A stretch of DNA of 64,000 bases. It comes from Chlorophyllum brunneum. Taxonomy: Eukaryota > Basidiomycota > Agaricomycetes > Agaricales > Agaricaceae. The DNA is taken from positions 1,240,001-1,304,000 of the forward strand of contig OY756145.1 of assembly GCA_963576785.1 (NCBI GenBank). The letters run 5' to 3'. Position 1 is the stretch's first letter. Each line of letters begins with the position of its first letter. A program made the position numbers and the translations under genes. Shown one piece after another: positions 23,834 to 34,077 of this stretch. Below the pieces are notes generated by a model that searched no databases, was not told the origin of the DNA, and was given only the letters and a program-made list of their open reading frames with translations.

Positions 23834-25531
23834 TCACTCCGTTGGAGGGGAGGCCCGAGGAAGAGGAGGGAACTCCTCTTCGTAGGTCCTAACGACCGGA
23901 GCTACTATTTCCTCCGGAGGAGGAAGGTAGTACGGCCGAACCTCTCCAGGTTCAAGCGAGTCGCCCCAGGCGACGGAGTCCATGCTTGGGATCTTTACCA
24001 CATGATGCATAACCAAATTGAGTTTATTCCCAAATTTGGGAGAAATCAATAAGGCGTATGGTGAACCATGCAGTAAGAGAAAAGCAAAACGGACGCGAGT
24101 TGCATTAATATTGGGGTTACTGTTTTTAGTGAACCATTTACTCACCCTCGTGTGTCCCTCACAGGTACAACCTGGGGGGTGACCAGAAGGAACCGAAGGT
24201 GCACCGGGCGGTGTCACCGATCGTCCTTTCGGGGCGCGGAGGTGAGAGACCTCGTGCATCCGTTGATCATAACGATTGAGGGCATGTTTCTTTGCCATTT
24301 GCATTGGCGAAGGACCAGTGACGTAGTCGCGCCAGGTGGTCACCTGTTGTATCCACAGTGAGTTTTCGAGGAGGGCGGTGAAACATAAGTTTCGTGCTTC
24401 AGCATGCACCTTTTTCTCGAGCTCAGCACAAGCGTTCTCTCGTGCCTGCTGGACCTTCTTGGGATTAACCCAAGTAAGCGGTTTTGGTCTCTCACTCACA
24501 AGTACACGAGTGGTCAGAGGAGTGGGAGCGGGAACGGGTCAAGGCGCATCCATGCGCCTCATCAGGTCGAAGGGGGTCATCCCCGGACCAGTGAAACAAC
24601 GGACCGCCGGTTCCGTGGCAGCGGCGAAGCCCGCCATGGCTTCCGCCATGTGGGCCTGGGGTTTACCCTGGCGCTTCTTGGGCTTCTTCTTTTTCTTCTG
24701 GACGTTAATCCAGGTAGGAGAAGGGGGAGAAGGCTGAGGGGGCTGCCCACTCGGATTGGCAGGGTGGCGAGGACCTCTCGCAGGCTGGGCCCTGGTATCG
24801 CCTCCAGGGTGGAAGCGGTTCCAGGGTGGTCCAGGGCAAGTCCTGGGGATATTGCCCTGAGGGCGAGTTTGATAGTTGGTGGTAGCAGCGAAAGATGCTT
24901 GGGGGTTAGACATGTTAGGTCTTGACCCTTTACGTCTTGACCACTCAGCATTTATAGCCTGCTGAACTACCTCCCAGGTCATATCTACAACATCGTGATT
25001 ATTCGCCAATGTTGTTTGTGCCACAGCATTCCAATCCGGTGGTAATGCGTTCAAAGCGATCATCGCGCCAAGAACTTCTGGCAATTTTACCTTAGCTGTT
25101 TCTAATTGAGAAGCCATTGTTCTCAATTCAGCTAGATCCATTGCTGGATCTTGATTCCCTGTAATGCGCTTTCGCAACATTCTTTGGAGAATTGAATACA
25201 CCGCGGCAGGGGAAGGTGTCCCAAAGCGGGTTTTCAAATCAGTCCAGAGGAATCCAGGAGCATCATGCCCATGGAGTAACAGGGAATCAGGTAAGGTGCC
25301 ATTAATAACAGCCAATGCCTGACCTCTCAATTGTTCTCTCCTTCTGTCCTCCTCCGTTAAAGTGGTAGGATTCGCAGGAGAGAGATCCTGGTCTGTCACA
25401 GTCCATCCGGACTGGTCAGAACCAGTGACAGAAATGAGGGTTAGGGCATCCTGAAGCCTTCTAGACCAGAACGCATAGTTCTTTGGCCCATTAAGCTTAG
25501 GTAAACCAGCAACGATATTATTAGTAGACAT
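23834..25531 (-). pseudogene. Copia C gag, single frame with one TGA
   Basis: The frame opens at ATG 25531 just after the leader and continues in the same frame into pol. The N-terminal ~220 residues have the copia Gag pattern (KLNGPKNYAFWSRRLQDAL; LKTRFGTPSPAAVYSILQ; LNALPPDWNAVAQTTL). A Pro-rich stretch and a basic NVQKKKKKPKKRQGKPQ segment follow. TGA at 24539-24541 interrupts it and TGA at 23834-23836 separates it from pol. Both would be Arg CGA before a C-to-T change, so the original element probably had one fused gag-pol of about 2,000 codons. No CCHC knuckle was seen; the basic tract may serve RNA binding (inference). Confidence 0.9.
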
Positions 25532-25678
25532 AATATCTTCGTCGAGTGTATTTCTTTCTAGAAGAAAATTCTCGTATCAGCAATGATCAAATATAAGGAT
25601 AACTCTGTCAGGTAAAGCCCTATCATCCTATCTCAGTTAGAGGGGATGATAATGGTTTAACCATCGGTAAGGCTACCA

Positions 25679-25690
25679 GGGCCCATAACC
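25679..25690 (-). promoter_or_regulatory. Copia C primer binding site
   Basis: In sense the bases right after the 5' LTR read GGTTATGGGCCC. This complements the anticodon-loop region of initiator tRNA-Met (GGGCCCATAACC), the half-tRNA primer known from Drosophila copia. It is directly adjacent to the LTR end, as expected. Confidence 0.85.
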
Positions 25691-26262
25691 TGTTGAGGAA
25701 ATGACCGTAACGAGTTGTTTGCTGGGGGCAGCATTAAACGCAGTGGGAGAGAACGTAGGGTCTACTCACCAAGATAATAAGCTTCTATCTGATACCTGTA
25801 GTAAGGTAGTTCAGATAGACAGATATTATTGATGAAGCGGTTAATGTCAGTTAAGTAGAGGTCAAAGTCGATAAGATCGATTGAGGTGTTGTACTCAAAG
25901 AGATAGGCAATTGTGAAGAAGTTGTTCGATTGAACAAGATGCAGAACTTAGGTCTGCTACATGGGGTTTATATACATATTGTAACATAGACGAGTCATAC
26001 TACATAAAATACTAGCATTGCATAGATTGTTCCTTATGACTCCCTTTAACTGCGGCGTAGTGCCTGCGGAGTACTGCGGAACGTAGTATCTAGTCATTGG
26101 TACTATGTAGAATAATCTATCAAGTACTTATGACTCTCATCGCATGCAGAGCAACTCATAGGAAGTTACTACGGAATGAAGTTACTGGAAAGTAACAGAT
26201 CAGTCTATTATTATCATAATGGCTTCATAGTCTATTTCTAGAATATGTCCGAAACTTCAACA
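25691..26262 (-). repeat. Copia C 5' LTR with TATA box at 25967-25974
   Basis: 572 bp. In sense, TATATAAA at 25974-25967 is the likely core promoter for the genomic RNA. It differs from the 3' LTR at about three bases, all near the interior side (25702, 25712, 25734 area). Confidence 0.9.
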
Positions 26263-26267
26263 ACATA

Positions 26268-26327
26268 GGAATGATAAATGTGACAGGTACATGATAGGAA
26301 TGTACTGTCTATCTATAGTTCATAACA
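26268..26327 (-). repeat. Gypsy A 3' LTR, first part (60 bp) and adjoining purine tract
   Basis: Sense TGTTATGAAC at 26327 down to the copia C insertion point. The polypurine tract GTAAAAAGGGAGGTAT lies next to it at 26328-26343 (plus strand ATACCTCCCTTTTTAC). Confidence 0.85.
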
Positions 26328-26370
26328 ATACCTCCCTTTTTACTTTCATGACCCCATGAAATACCATAGT

Positions 26371-27300
26371 CTACTTGTTGTCTTGTTCTTTGTGTAAGGC
26401 GTTGACAAGTTGACGTTTGGTAGGGCCAATCATTGGGGTTCCTGATTTGCGTCGACATCCAATCCAAAAGGGAGTGTGGTCTTGGCCTCCTCTGAAGAGA
26501 GCTATGGTGTGTCCTTTGAATATAGCTGTATCATTTGTTTTGGCTACAATGAGGTCATGTATTATCTCTTCCCAGTAGTTTTCTTCGAACTGTCCTCTGT
26601 CTTTGAGTGTAAGATAAGATGGGGGTGGGTTGAATATTGTTGGTTTGGGTGGCGGGTCCATATTAGGCAGTTGTATAAGGAGGTGGTCTACTTCATCTCA
26701 TATGTCCAGTTCCATTAGATAGTCTGGGACTGATTTGTCGATTTCCTCGATTCCTTCATCTAACCAGTCCTGTTCATTGTCTTTGTGGTAGGGTGGCTTG
26801 TCGGGTAAGGTAGTGGGGATGTATGAGTAGAAATCCATTAGTCTCTGTGCAAGTCTATAGGTGGGATTGTTGCTCAAGTCGGTAAGGTGATTGAGTCTTT
26901 TGCCTGTCATGATTAAGGCACTTTGGATGCATTTCTTTGCATCAGAGTGCACTAATACGTTGAGGTCGGTGGCTGCTTTGTCTAATAACTCCTTCATGAG
27001 TTCATGTTTCCCAGTTGACATGGTAGCAGGAAGGGCTCTGGTAGTGGTGACGAGTAGAATGTGGCTCAGGGCTTTGGCTTGGATTTGGAGATTATTGATG
27101 GCATGTGTGATGTATGTGAGTCCTTTGGTTGTGGCGGTAGAATGTTTGATTTGATCTTTGGTGGACTGGGCATCGAGGAGGTTGTTAAGTTCTTGTTCAA
27201 ATTCTGCATCGTTGGCTGGGAAGGGGGTGGGTTTGTGTTTGGCGTGCATGGCATGTTGTGAAGGTAATCGGCAAAGTTTAGGGTGCAATGGATACAGCAT
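26371..27300 (-). pseudogene. Gypsy A ORF3 (unknown extra ORF after the chromodomain)
   Basis: A 201-codon frame (27300-26698) followed in the same frame, after a TGA, by a 96-codon part (26661-26371) that ends just before the purine tract and 3' LTR. The first part is helical-looking and Leu/Asn/Asp rich (NNLLDAQSTKDQIKH; LMKELLDKAATDLNVLVH; LIMTGKRLNHLTDLSNN). The second has an aromatic-rich YLTLKDRGQFEENYWEEII and ends KRQLVNALHKEQDNK. There is no signal peptide, no membrane segment and no zinc motif. It differs from the B copy at about 15 of 200 residues in the first part, with no indel. I recognise no family. Confidence 0.6.
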
Positions 27301-27360
27301 GAGGTGCGTCGAGTGTAGTGATCTCTTGTAACACAAGGTTTGTTGTTTATAACTGTCACT

Positions 27361-27899
27361 TTTTACCTCCCCTTTTTATAGGTTTCGTCCTCGAAATCTT
27401 GTCTAAAAATTCTTGAACTGCCTCCTTAACATTTCCTAACTCTGACTCATTCTCCCATGTGTCTTCCTCGGAGGTATACCCTTTCCAGTGTACTAGGAAT
27501 TGCTTTTGCCATCCTCTTGTGTGGTGTCCTCAGATCTCTTCTACCTCATATTGTTCTTCATTGTTGATGATCTCAGGCATCGGTGGTGGTGGGGTGTGCT
27601 GGCTGTCGAACTCGGGTTTTCAATAGGGGGAGAGGAGTCTGCTGTTAAACACATCGTGTATTGCCCATGTTTCAGGTAATTCCAATTGGTAGCTTGTTTC
27701 GCCTATTTTTGTTTTTATCCTGAATGGTCCATATCGTTTGTGATCCAGCTTTTTGGTTGGTCTCGTTGTCCTGATATTACTTGCTTCAAGCCAAACTTGT
27801 TCCCCTGGGGTGTACTCGTGTTCCGGCTTAATGTTGTTGTCTCCATATGTCATCCCGATAGATATCTCCTAGCTCCTCGGATGTTAAGGTGGTGTTGAC
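27361..27899 (-). pseudogene. Gypsy A pol end: integrase remnant and chromodomain
   Basis: The segment starts at the B insertion point (AVN/TILMSEELGD region) and jumps near 27850 from DIYRDDIW to IKPEHEYTPGEQVWLEASN, a ~420 bp deletion relative to B that removes the DDE D2 and E region. KLDHKRYGPFRIKTKIGE is open here, while B has TGA at the same Arg codon. A TGA follows NSRLLSPY at the linker (27620). The chromodomain (QFLVHWKGYTSEEDTWENE) lies at 27361-27560 with one TGA in place of Arg after YEVEEI. Confidence 0.85.
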
Positions 27900-28192
27900 T
27901 GTTATGAACTATAGATAGACAGTATATTCCTATCATGCACCTGTCACATTTATCATTCCTATGTATCTGTTTCATCCCTTATGGCTGTACTCTTACTGAC
28001 TTGGTCTACTTGTTCCCTGTGACTCCTTTACTCTGCTCCGTTATTCTGAGTTCATACCACTAGTATATAAAGTGTAGTAATACTTGATGTATTCCTTACA
28101 CTTTACCAATTGTATCATCCCTTACTCTCTTCTCTACTTCCTTGTCTTTATCCAAAGACTTGCAACCTGAGTCCTAGACTAAGGTCGTAACA
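27900..28192 (+). repeat. Gypsy B 5' LTR with TATA box (28064-28070)
   Basis: TGTTATGAAC...GTCGTAACA, 293 bp. TATATAA at 28064-28070 is the likely promoter. ACACTTTACCAA at 28098-28109, 34 bases from the TATA start, falls where transcription would be expected to begin and is complementary to the primer site. Confidence 0.9.
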
Positions 28193-28193
28193 T

Positions 28194-28205
28194 TTGGTAA
28201 AGTGT
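28194..28205 (+). promoter_or_regulatory. Gypsy B primer site, probably self-priming (Tf1 type)
   Basis: TTGGTAAAGTGT, one base after the LTR, is the exact reverse complement of ACACTTTACCAA (28098-28109) in the LTR near the presumed RNA 5' end. Tf1/sushi chromoviruses prime reverse transcription by folding the RNA 5' end onto such a site. A conventional tRNA primer (TGG start at 28195) cannot be excluded. The A copy has the same pairing (40271-40282 with 40367-40378). Confidence 0.6.
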
Positions 28206-28286
28206 CATTCAACTCACCTTGCAAAGAGAGGTGCCACTATTCATAGCTAGGCTTGAAATAATAGCCTCTGACCAGGACAACAGTAT

Positions 28287-29471
28287 ATGAGCAGCAGTAG
28301 CTCATCAAGAACACCAAGAAGACCAAGAGCTCCAAGACCAACAGATATCCAGGGATCACCAGTAACCACCAGATCCAAACGACGAACAGAACCAGAAACC
28401 CCTGAAGGTCTTAAACGGCAGAAATCTGACCATAGTATAGAAGAAGATACAGCTCTTTTCGAGACCCTATTCAATACAGAAGTTGCCAAGACCACATTCA
28501 ACATAGAAGTCACTGAGACCCCATTTGATACAGAAATCGCTGAACCCACATCTAACATAGAAGTTGCCAAGACCTACAAAAACAAACATAGCAAACCAGA
28601 AACAGAATCAGAGATGGCCAATGAAATCAATTTCCCAAAGAACCTAGCCCCAGAACCAGAATATTTCAATGGAGATAGAACCAAGTTTGACGATTGGTGG
28701 AGAGCGATGTCCTTATGGACACTCTTCAACAAAATTGACAATAACGAGCAAAAGATAATTGGAATATTAGCTCGAATGAAAGGAGGACTTGCAGGTCCCT
28801 ATGCTAATGCCAAGTTACAAATGATTCAAGGCAAGAAAACACCAGCATTCGATGACTTTGCAAAGGAGATGGTAGCCACCTTCTCCTTGGGGAATAGAAA
28901 AGCAATAGTAGAAGGGGAAATCGAGTTGTTCAAATAGGGAAAGAGAAACACTGTGGACTTCTTAATAGAGTTCGAAGCATTAAAGACCCAAGCAGGAACT
29001 GACGATGCACATGCCATATTCCTCCTCAAATGACACACCAGAGCAGACATTATCCAAATCATTGTAGGCTATCTAGCAGCCTCAATCCCAGATACATACA
29101 GCAAATAGAGAAACACCATCCTCACAGTAGGACAGGGGTACAAAACAACAGACATCACATGAGGAGATGTCAGAACAAGCACAGGAGTCACCTATGGAGG
29201 CAGAGGACAACCAATGGAAATTGGTAGACAGAGGGCAGACACTGATCAGAATGGCAAACCAAGGTGTTTTAACTGTAACCTCTATGGGCATATTGCTAAA
29301 TACTGCCGCAAGAAGACAAAGATAGTATACACCAAAATAACATACTATAACTGTGGCAAACAGGGCCACATCTTGAAGAACTGTAAAGCACTGAAGAAAG
29401 CACACATCAGAGAGGTCACCAAGGAGATAGAAGAAGAGACAAAAGAGGATTTTGTCAAAGGCTCCAAGTAG
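28287..29471 (+). pseudogene. Gypsy B gag with CCHC knuckles, four in-frame stops
   Basis: Gag forms the virus-like particle and binds element RNA. The frame opens at ATG 28287 with a Ser/Arg/Pro start and a Glu/Thr-rich region with repeated EVAKT/EVTET units (~28480-28580). The core follows (PEYFNGDRTKFDDWWRAM; AFDDFAKEMVATFSLGNRK). Stops: TAG 28935, TGA 29031, TAG 29106, TGA 29160. Past them come CFNCNLYGHIAKYC at 29265-29306 and a second knuckle whose first Cys is Tyr (TAC at 29343). All lesions are explained by C-to-T or G-to-A changes. The A copy at 39005-40189 has the same lesions. Confidence 0.9.
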
Positions 29472-32400
29472 GCACAAACCCGCAAGCCAATAAACCTAGA
29501 GTTTCTATTTTATGTCACAATAGACAATATGTGATCCCGCAAAAATGAAACTTGACATGCAAACTTCTCCTCGATTCAATGATCAAAACAAAAAAAGGAC
29601 CTAAGCAAATCACCACACTGGTGGATTCCAGATGTACACACACATGCATAGTATATAGGGTAGTAGAAGAAGAACAGATCATGACCAAACCCCTCGAAAC
29701 CCCAATATGAGTAATCAATGCCAACGGAACCGAAAACAAGAAGGGAGAAATAACAGATACGGCACAACTGGTACTAAGCAATGGCAAACACATGGAAGAA
29801 ATCGAAGCAATGGTAATACAACTGGAAAGCATGGACCAGTATCTTGGACACAACTGGCTAGTCAAGCACAACCCAGAAATCGACTGGACAAACAACATAG
29901 TATGCTTCAATAGATGCCCGAAGGACTGCACCACACACCACAACAATATACGGTTCAACAAAAGAATACGCACGGTAAAAGAACATATAGAGGAAAAGAA
30001 AACCAACCAAACAAACCCAGAGGACCTACTGACATACCTGCAGCCATATACACACCTGTTCAACAAGAAGAACTTCGACAAACTACTGGAACATATGATA
30101 TGGGACCACGAAATAAACTTGACAGAAGATACACCACTGGTATTACAGTCCAAGGTCTACCCAATGACATTAACAGAGAAACAAGAACTGCAAACATTCC
30201 TCGACAAAAATATCGCCTCAGGATGAATTTGACCATCACAATCCCCTTATGCTACACCATGCTTCTTCATACCCAAGAAAGACAGAACCAAACGACTGGT
30301 ACAAGACTACAAGAAGCTAAATGAACACACAATTAAAGACAAAATGCCACTTCCACTCATAAGCAAAGTTATTGACAAACTCAAGGACACAAAAGTCTTT
30401 AACAAACTCGACATCATCTGGAGATACAATAATATCAGAATAAGAGAAGGCAATGAATGGAAAGCAGCATTTGTAATGAACAATGGATTATTCGAACCAA
30501 CGGTCATGTTTTTTGGGATGAGTAACTCACCAGCAACATTCCAAAGGATGATGAACACAGTCTTTCGAGAAATGCTACATGAAGGAGCAGTCATGAACTA
30601 CATGGATGATTTCATCATACCGGGAACCACACAACAGGAACTTGAAGACAGAACAAAACAATTTCTTGACATTGCGGCGAAGCACCAACTATATTTCAAA
30701 AGATCGAAATGTGTATTCAATGCAAAAGAAATACCCATACTAGGATTTGTGGTTGGACAAGGTAGCGTTAAAATGGAAGAGGAGAAAGTGAAAGCAGTGA
30801 AAGAATGGCCAACACCCAAATCCCTAAAAGATGTCAAAAAATTCCTAGGATTCGCAAACTTCTACCGACAATTCATTTACGACTTCAGCAACATAGCAGC
30901 CCCACTACACAAGTTGAAGAAAAAAGACACGCAATGGGCATGGAAGGAACAACAACAACAAGCCTTCAAAAGGATCAAGGAAAAGATCACAAGCGAACCA
31001 GTATTAGCAATGCCACAGGACAAGGGTCAATACAGGGTAGAAGTGGATGCATCAGGATATGGAGTAGGAGCAGTATTATCGCAAAAACAAGAAGAACATT
31101 GGCACCCAATTGCATTCCACTCAAGAACGATGACACCCGCAGAACAAAACTATCAGATCTACGACAAAGAGTTACTCGCCATTCGAGAAGCAATCAAGAC
31201 CTGGAGACAATATCTACTCAATGCAGATGAACCATTCGAAATATGGACTGATCACAAAAACCTGGAATATTTCCAAAAACCACAACAACTCACAGGACGA
31301 CAAGCGAGGTGGCAAATGGAGCTACAAGAGTACCACTACATGCTAAAACATATCCCCGGAAAAACCAACACAAAAGCCAATGTCTTGTCAAGACTAACAA
31401 AAACGGACACTACTCAAGACAACACCAACATCACTCTACTACCCGACCACTTATTTGACAATAGCATGATCACTACAATCCGACAAATTTGCGAAATCTC
31501 AGGGAAAGAAGATCTGAAACACCAAATACAAAAGGAGACAAGAAGAGAAACACAATGGCTAAAAGAAAAAGAGAAGCAACCAAAGGAGATATGGGAAACA
31601 GATGGGGTACTGATGTTTGAAGGAAGGATATATGTTCCACCCAACAACCAAATATGACAAGAAATACTATGACAACACCACAACGAAACAGATGTAGGAC
31701 ATCCGGGACAATATCAAATGATCGAACTCCTTAAACGGAGTTATTGGTGGCCCCAGATGCGCAGCAACATCAAACAATACATCCGAGCATGTGAAGCATG
31801 CCAACGAAATAAAATACTCCGAACAAGACTGACAACACATCTCCATCCATTACCAACACCAGCGGAACCTTGGGAAGAAATATCAATCGACATAATAGGA
31901 CTACTACCAGAATCAGAAGGATATGATGCAATACTTGTCATAGTCAATCGTTTCAGCAAAATAATCAGATTGCAGGCAGTCAACACCATCTTAATGTCCG
32001 AGGAGCTAGGAGATATCTATCAGGATGACATATGGAGAACACACGGAATACCCCGAAGAATTATCAGTGACAGAGGCCCACAATTCACGTCCAAATTCAT
32101 GGCAGAATTATGCCGAGCAATAGAAACCCAGCAAAACTTATCCATGGCATACCATCCACAAACCGACAGTCAAATGGAGCGCATCAACCAGGAGGTTGAA
32201 ACATACCTCAGAAATGTAATAAACCATGCTCAAGACAATTGGAAAAAATGGCTGGCCACAGCGGAATTCCAATACAATGACAAAACCCACACAGCCACTG
32301 GATACTCACCATTCGAAATAGTTTATGGACGACACCCTTGGAAAGGAGACATAACAACCATCACCAAAGCACCTGCAATCACGGAGCGAATACAGGAGTT

Positions 32401-32943
32401 ACAAAACATGTGACAAGAAGTGAGAAAAATGTTACAATGCAGTCAGGAACAAATGGAGAAATGCAACAGCACTAAGCCAGAACACAAATATGCCCCAGGA
32501 GAACAGGTTTGGCTCGAAGCAAGTAATATCAGGACAACGAGACCAACCAAAAAGCTGGATCACAAATGATATGGACCATTCAGGATAAAAACAAAAATAG
32601 GCGAAACAAGCTACCAATTGGAATTACCTGAAACATGGGTAATACATGATGTGTTTAACAGCAGACTCCTCCCCCTATCAAAAACCCGAGTTTGACAGCC
32701 AGCGTACCCCACTACCACCGATGCCCGAGATTATCAACGATGAAGAGCAATATGAGGTAGACAAAATCCGAGGACATCGCAAAAGAGGACAACAAAATCA
32801 ATTTCTAGTACATTGGAAAGGGTATACCTCCGAAGAAGACACATGGGAGAATGAGTCAGAGTTAGGAAATGCTAAGGAGGCAGTTCAAGAATTTTTAGAC
32901 AAGATTTCGAGGACGAAACCTATAAAAAGGGGAGGTAAAAAGT
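29472..32943 (+). pseudogene. Gypsy B pol: protease, RT, RNase H, integrase, chromodomain
   Basis: Pol lies in a different frame from gag. Protease has TLVDSRCTHTC at ~29618 (DSG changed to DSR). RT: FFGMSNSPATFQRMMN and YMDD at 30599-30610 in a 437-codon open stretch (30344-31657). RNase H: VEVDASGYGVGAVL (~31038), YDKELLAIREAI and WTDHKNLEYF. Integrase: HHNETDVGHPGQ...CEACQRNK zinc region (~31675-31810), SIDIIG (~31883), IISDRGPQFTSKF (~32058) and QMERINQEVE. A GPF motif lies at ~32569. The C-terminal chromodomain QFLVHWKGYTSEEDTWENE (~32797-32853) probably guides integration to methylated-histone chromatin. A 2 bp deletion near 32670, relative to copy A, shifts the chromodomain frame. Stops occur at 29735, 30225, 31657, 32411 and 32567. 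Confidence 0.92.
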
Positions 32944-33877
32944 GACAGTTATAAACAACAAACCCCATGTTACAAGAGATCACTACACTTGACGCACCTC
33001 ATGCTATATCCACTGCACCATAAACTTTGCCGATTACCTTCACAACACACCATGCACACCGAATGCAAGCCCACCCCCTTCCCAGCCAACAATACAGAAT
33101 TCGAACAAGAACTTAACAATCTCCTCGATGCCCAGTCCACCAAAGATCAAATCGAGCACTATACTGCCACAACCAAAGGACTCACATACATTGCACATGC
33201 CATCAACAACCTCCAAATCCAAGCCAAAGCCCTGAGCCACATTCTACTCGTCACTACTACTAGAGCCCTTCCCACCGCCATGTCAACTGGGAAACATGAA
33301 CTCATGAAGGAGTTATTAGACAAAGCAGCCACTGACCTCAACGTATTAGTGCACTCTGATGCAAAGAAATGCATCCAAAGTGCCTTAATCATGACAGGCA
33401 AAAGACTCAATCACCTTACCGACTTGAGCAACAATCCCACCTATAGACTTGCACAGAGACTAATGGATCTCTACTCATACATCCCCACTACCTTACCCGA
33501 CAAGCCACCCTACCACAAAGACAATGAACAGGACTGGTTAGACGAAGGAATAGAGGGAATCGACAAGTCTGTTCCAGACCATCTAATGGAACTGGACATA
33601 TGAGATGAAGTAGACCACCTCCTTATACAACTGCCTGATATGGATCCGCCACCCAAACCAACAATATTTAATCCACCCCCATCCTATCTTACACTCAAAG
33701 ACGGAGGACAGTTCGAAGAAAACTACTGGGAGGAGATAATACACAACCTCATCACAGCCAAAACAAACGATACAGCTATATTCAAAGGATGCACCATAGC
33801 TCTCTTCAGAGGAGGCCAAGACCACACTCCCTTTTGGATTGGATGTCGACACAAATCAGGAACCCCGATGATTGGTC
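31852..33877 (+). repeat. First copy of an exact 2,026 bp direct repeat (left of the N gap)
   Basis: This segment (integrase core to end of ORF3) recurs at 34078-36103 with a constant offset of 2,226. All overlapping frames on both strands are identical. It abuts a run of exactly 200 N, which points to two contig ends that overlap but were not merged. Confidence 0.9.
33001..33877 (+). pseudogene. Gypsy B ORF3 (unknown), first copy, runs into the gap
   Basis: 201 codons from ATG 33001 to TGA 33601-33603, then in the same frame DEVDHLLIQLPDMDPPPKP and a second part (33640 onward) that runs into the N gap. It lies between the chromodomain stop (32943) and the 3' LTR, the position of env or accessory genes in other gypsy elements. 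No membrane segment or signal peptide is visible. An internal polypurine stretch (AAAAAGGGGAGGTAAAAAG, ~32924-32942) precedes it and resembles the true tract next to the 3' LTR, as if the ORF had been added behind an older 3' end. Function unknown. Confidence 0.6.
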
Positions 33878-34077
33878 NNNNNNNNNNNNNNNNNNNNNNN
33901 NNNNNNNNNNNNNNNNNNNNNNNNNNNNNNNNNNNNNNNNNNNNNNNNNNNNNNNNNNNNNNNNNNNNNNNNNNNNNNNNNNNNNNNNNNNNNNNNNNNN
34001 NNNNNNNNNNNNNNNNNNNNNNNNNNNNNNNNNNNNNNNNNNNNNNNNNNNNNNNNNNNNNNNNNNNNNNNNNNNNN
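33878..34077. other. Assembly gap, 200 N
   Basis: Exactly 200 N, a conventional scaffold spacer. It lies inside element B and is flanked by the exact direct repeat. Confidence 0.99.

Larger units (their letters stand above)
18899..26262 (-). mobile_element. Copia C, complete and young (minus), target duplication ACATA
   Basis: A 7,364 bp Ty1/copia retrotransposon with 572 bp LTRs (18899-19470 and 25691-26262; TGTTGAAG...CTCAACA in sense) that differ at about three positions. ACATA at 18894-18898 and 26263-26267 is the target duplication, and the uninterrupted target is readable in the gypsy LTR at 40512-40516. Gag and pol form one frame on the minus strand. It has a primer site and a purine tract. 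By LTR similarity it is the youngest element in the window. Four TGA codons make it non-autonomous as it stands. Confidence 0.95.
27935..31983 (+). repeat. Left arm of a ~4.05 kb inverted repeat
   Basis: It pairs with 36493-40541 (coordinates sum to 68476) without any indel. Every frame on both strands has an identical mirror. The first differences are at 27925 and 27934 inside the LTR. It covers gag and pol to the B insertion point in the integrase. Confidence 0.9.

Noticed and set aside
23780..24925. Plus-strand GC-rich frames in the copia C gag region as host genes
   Set aside because: They oppose the continuous gag frame and have no recognisable domain.
33001..33603. ORF3 as an envelope gene
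   Set aside because: No signal peptide, membrane segment, glycosylation cluster or furin-like site is visible. Position alone is not enough.
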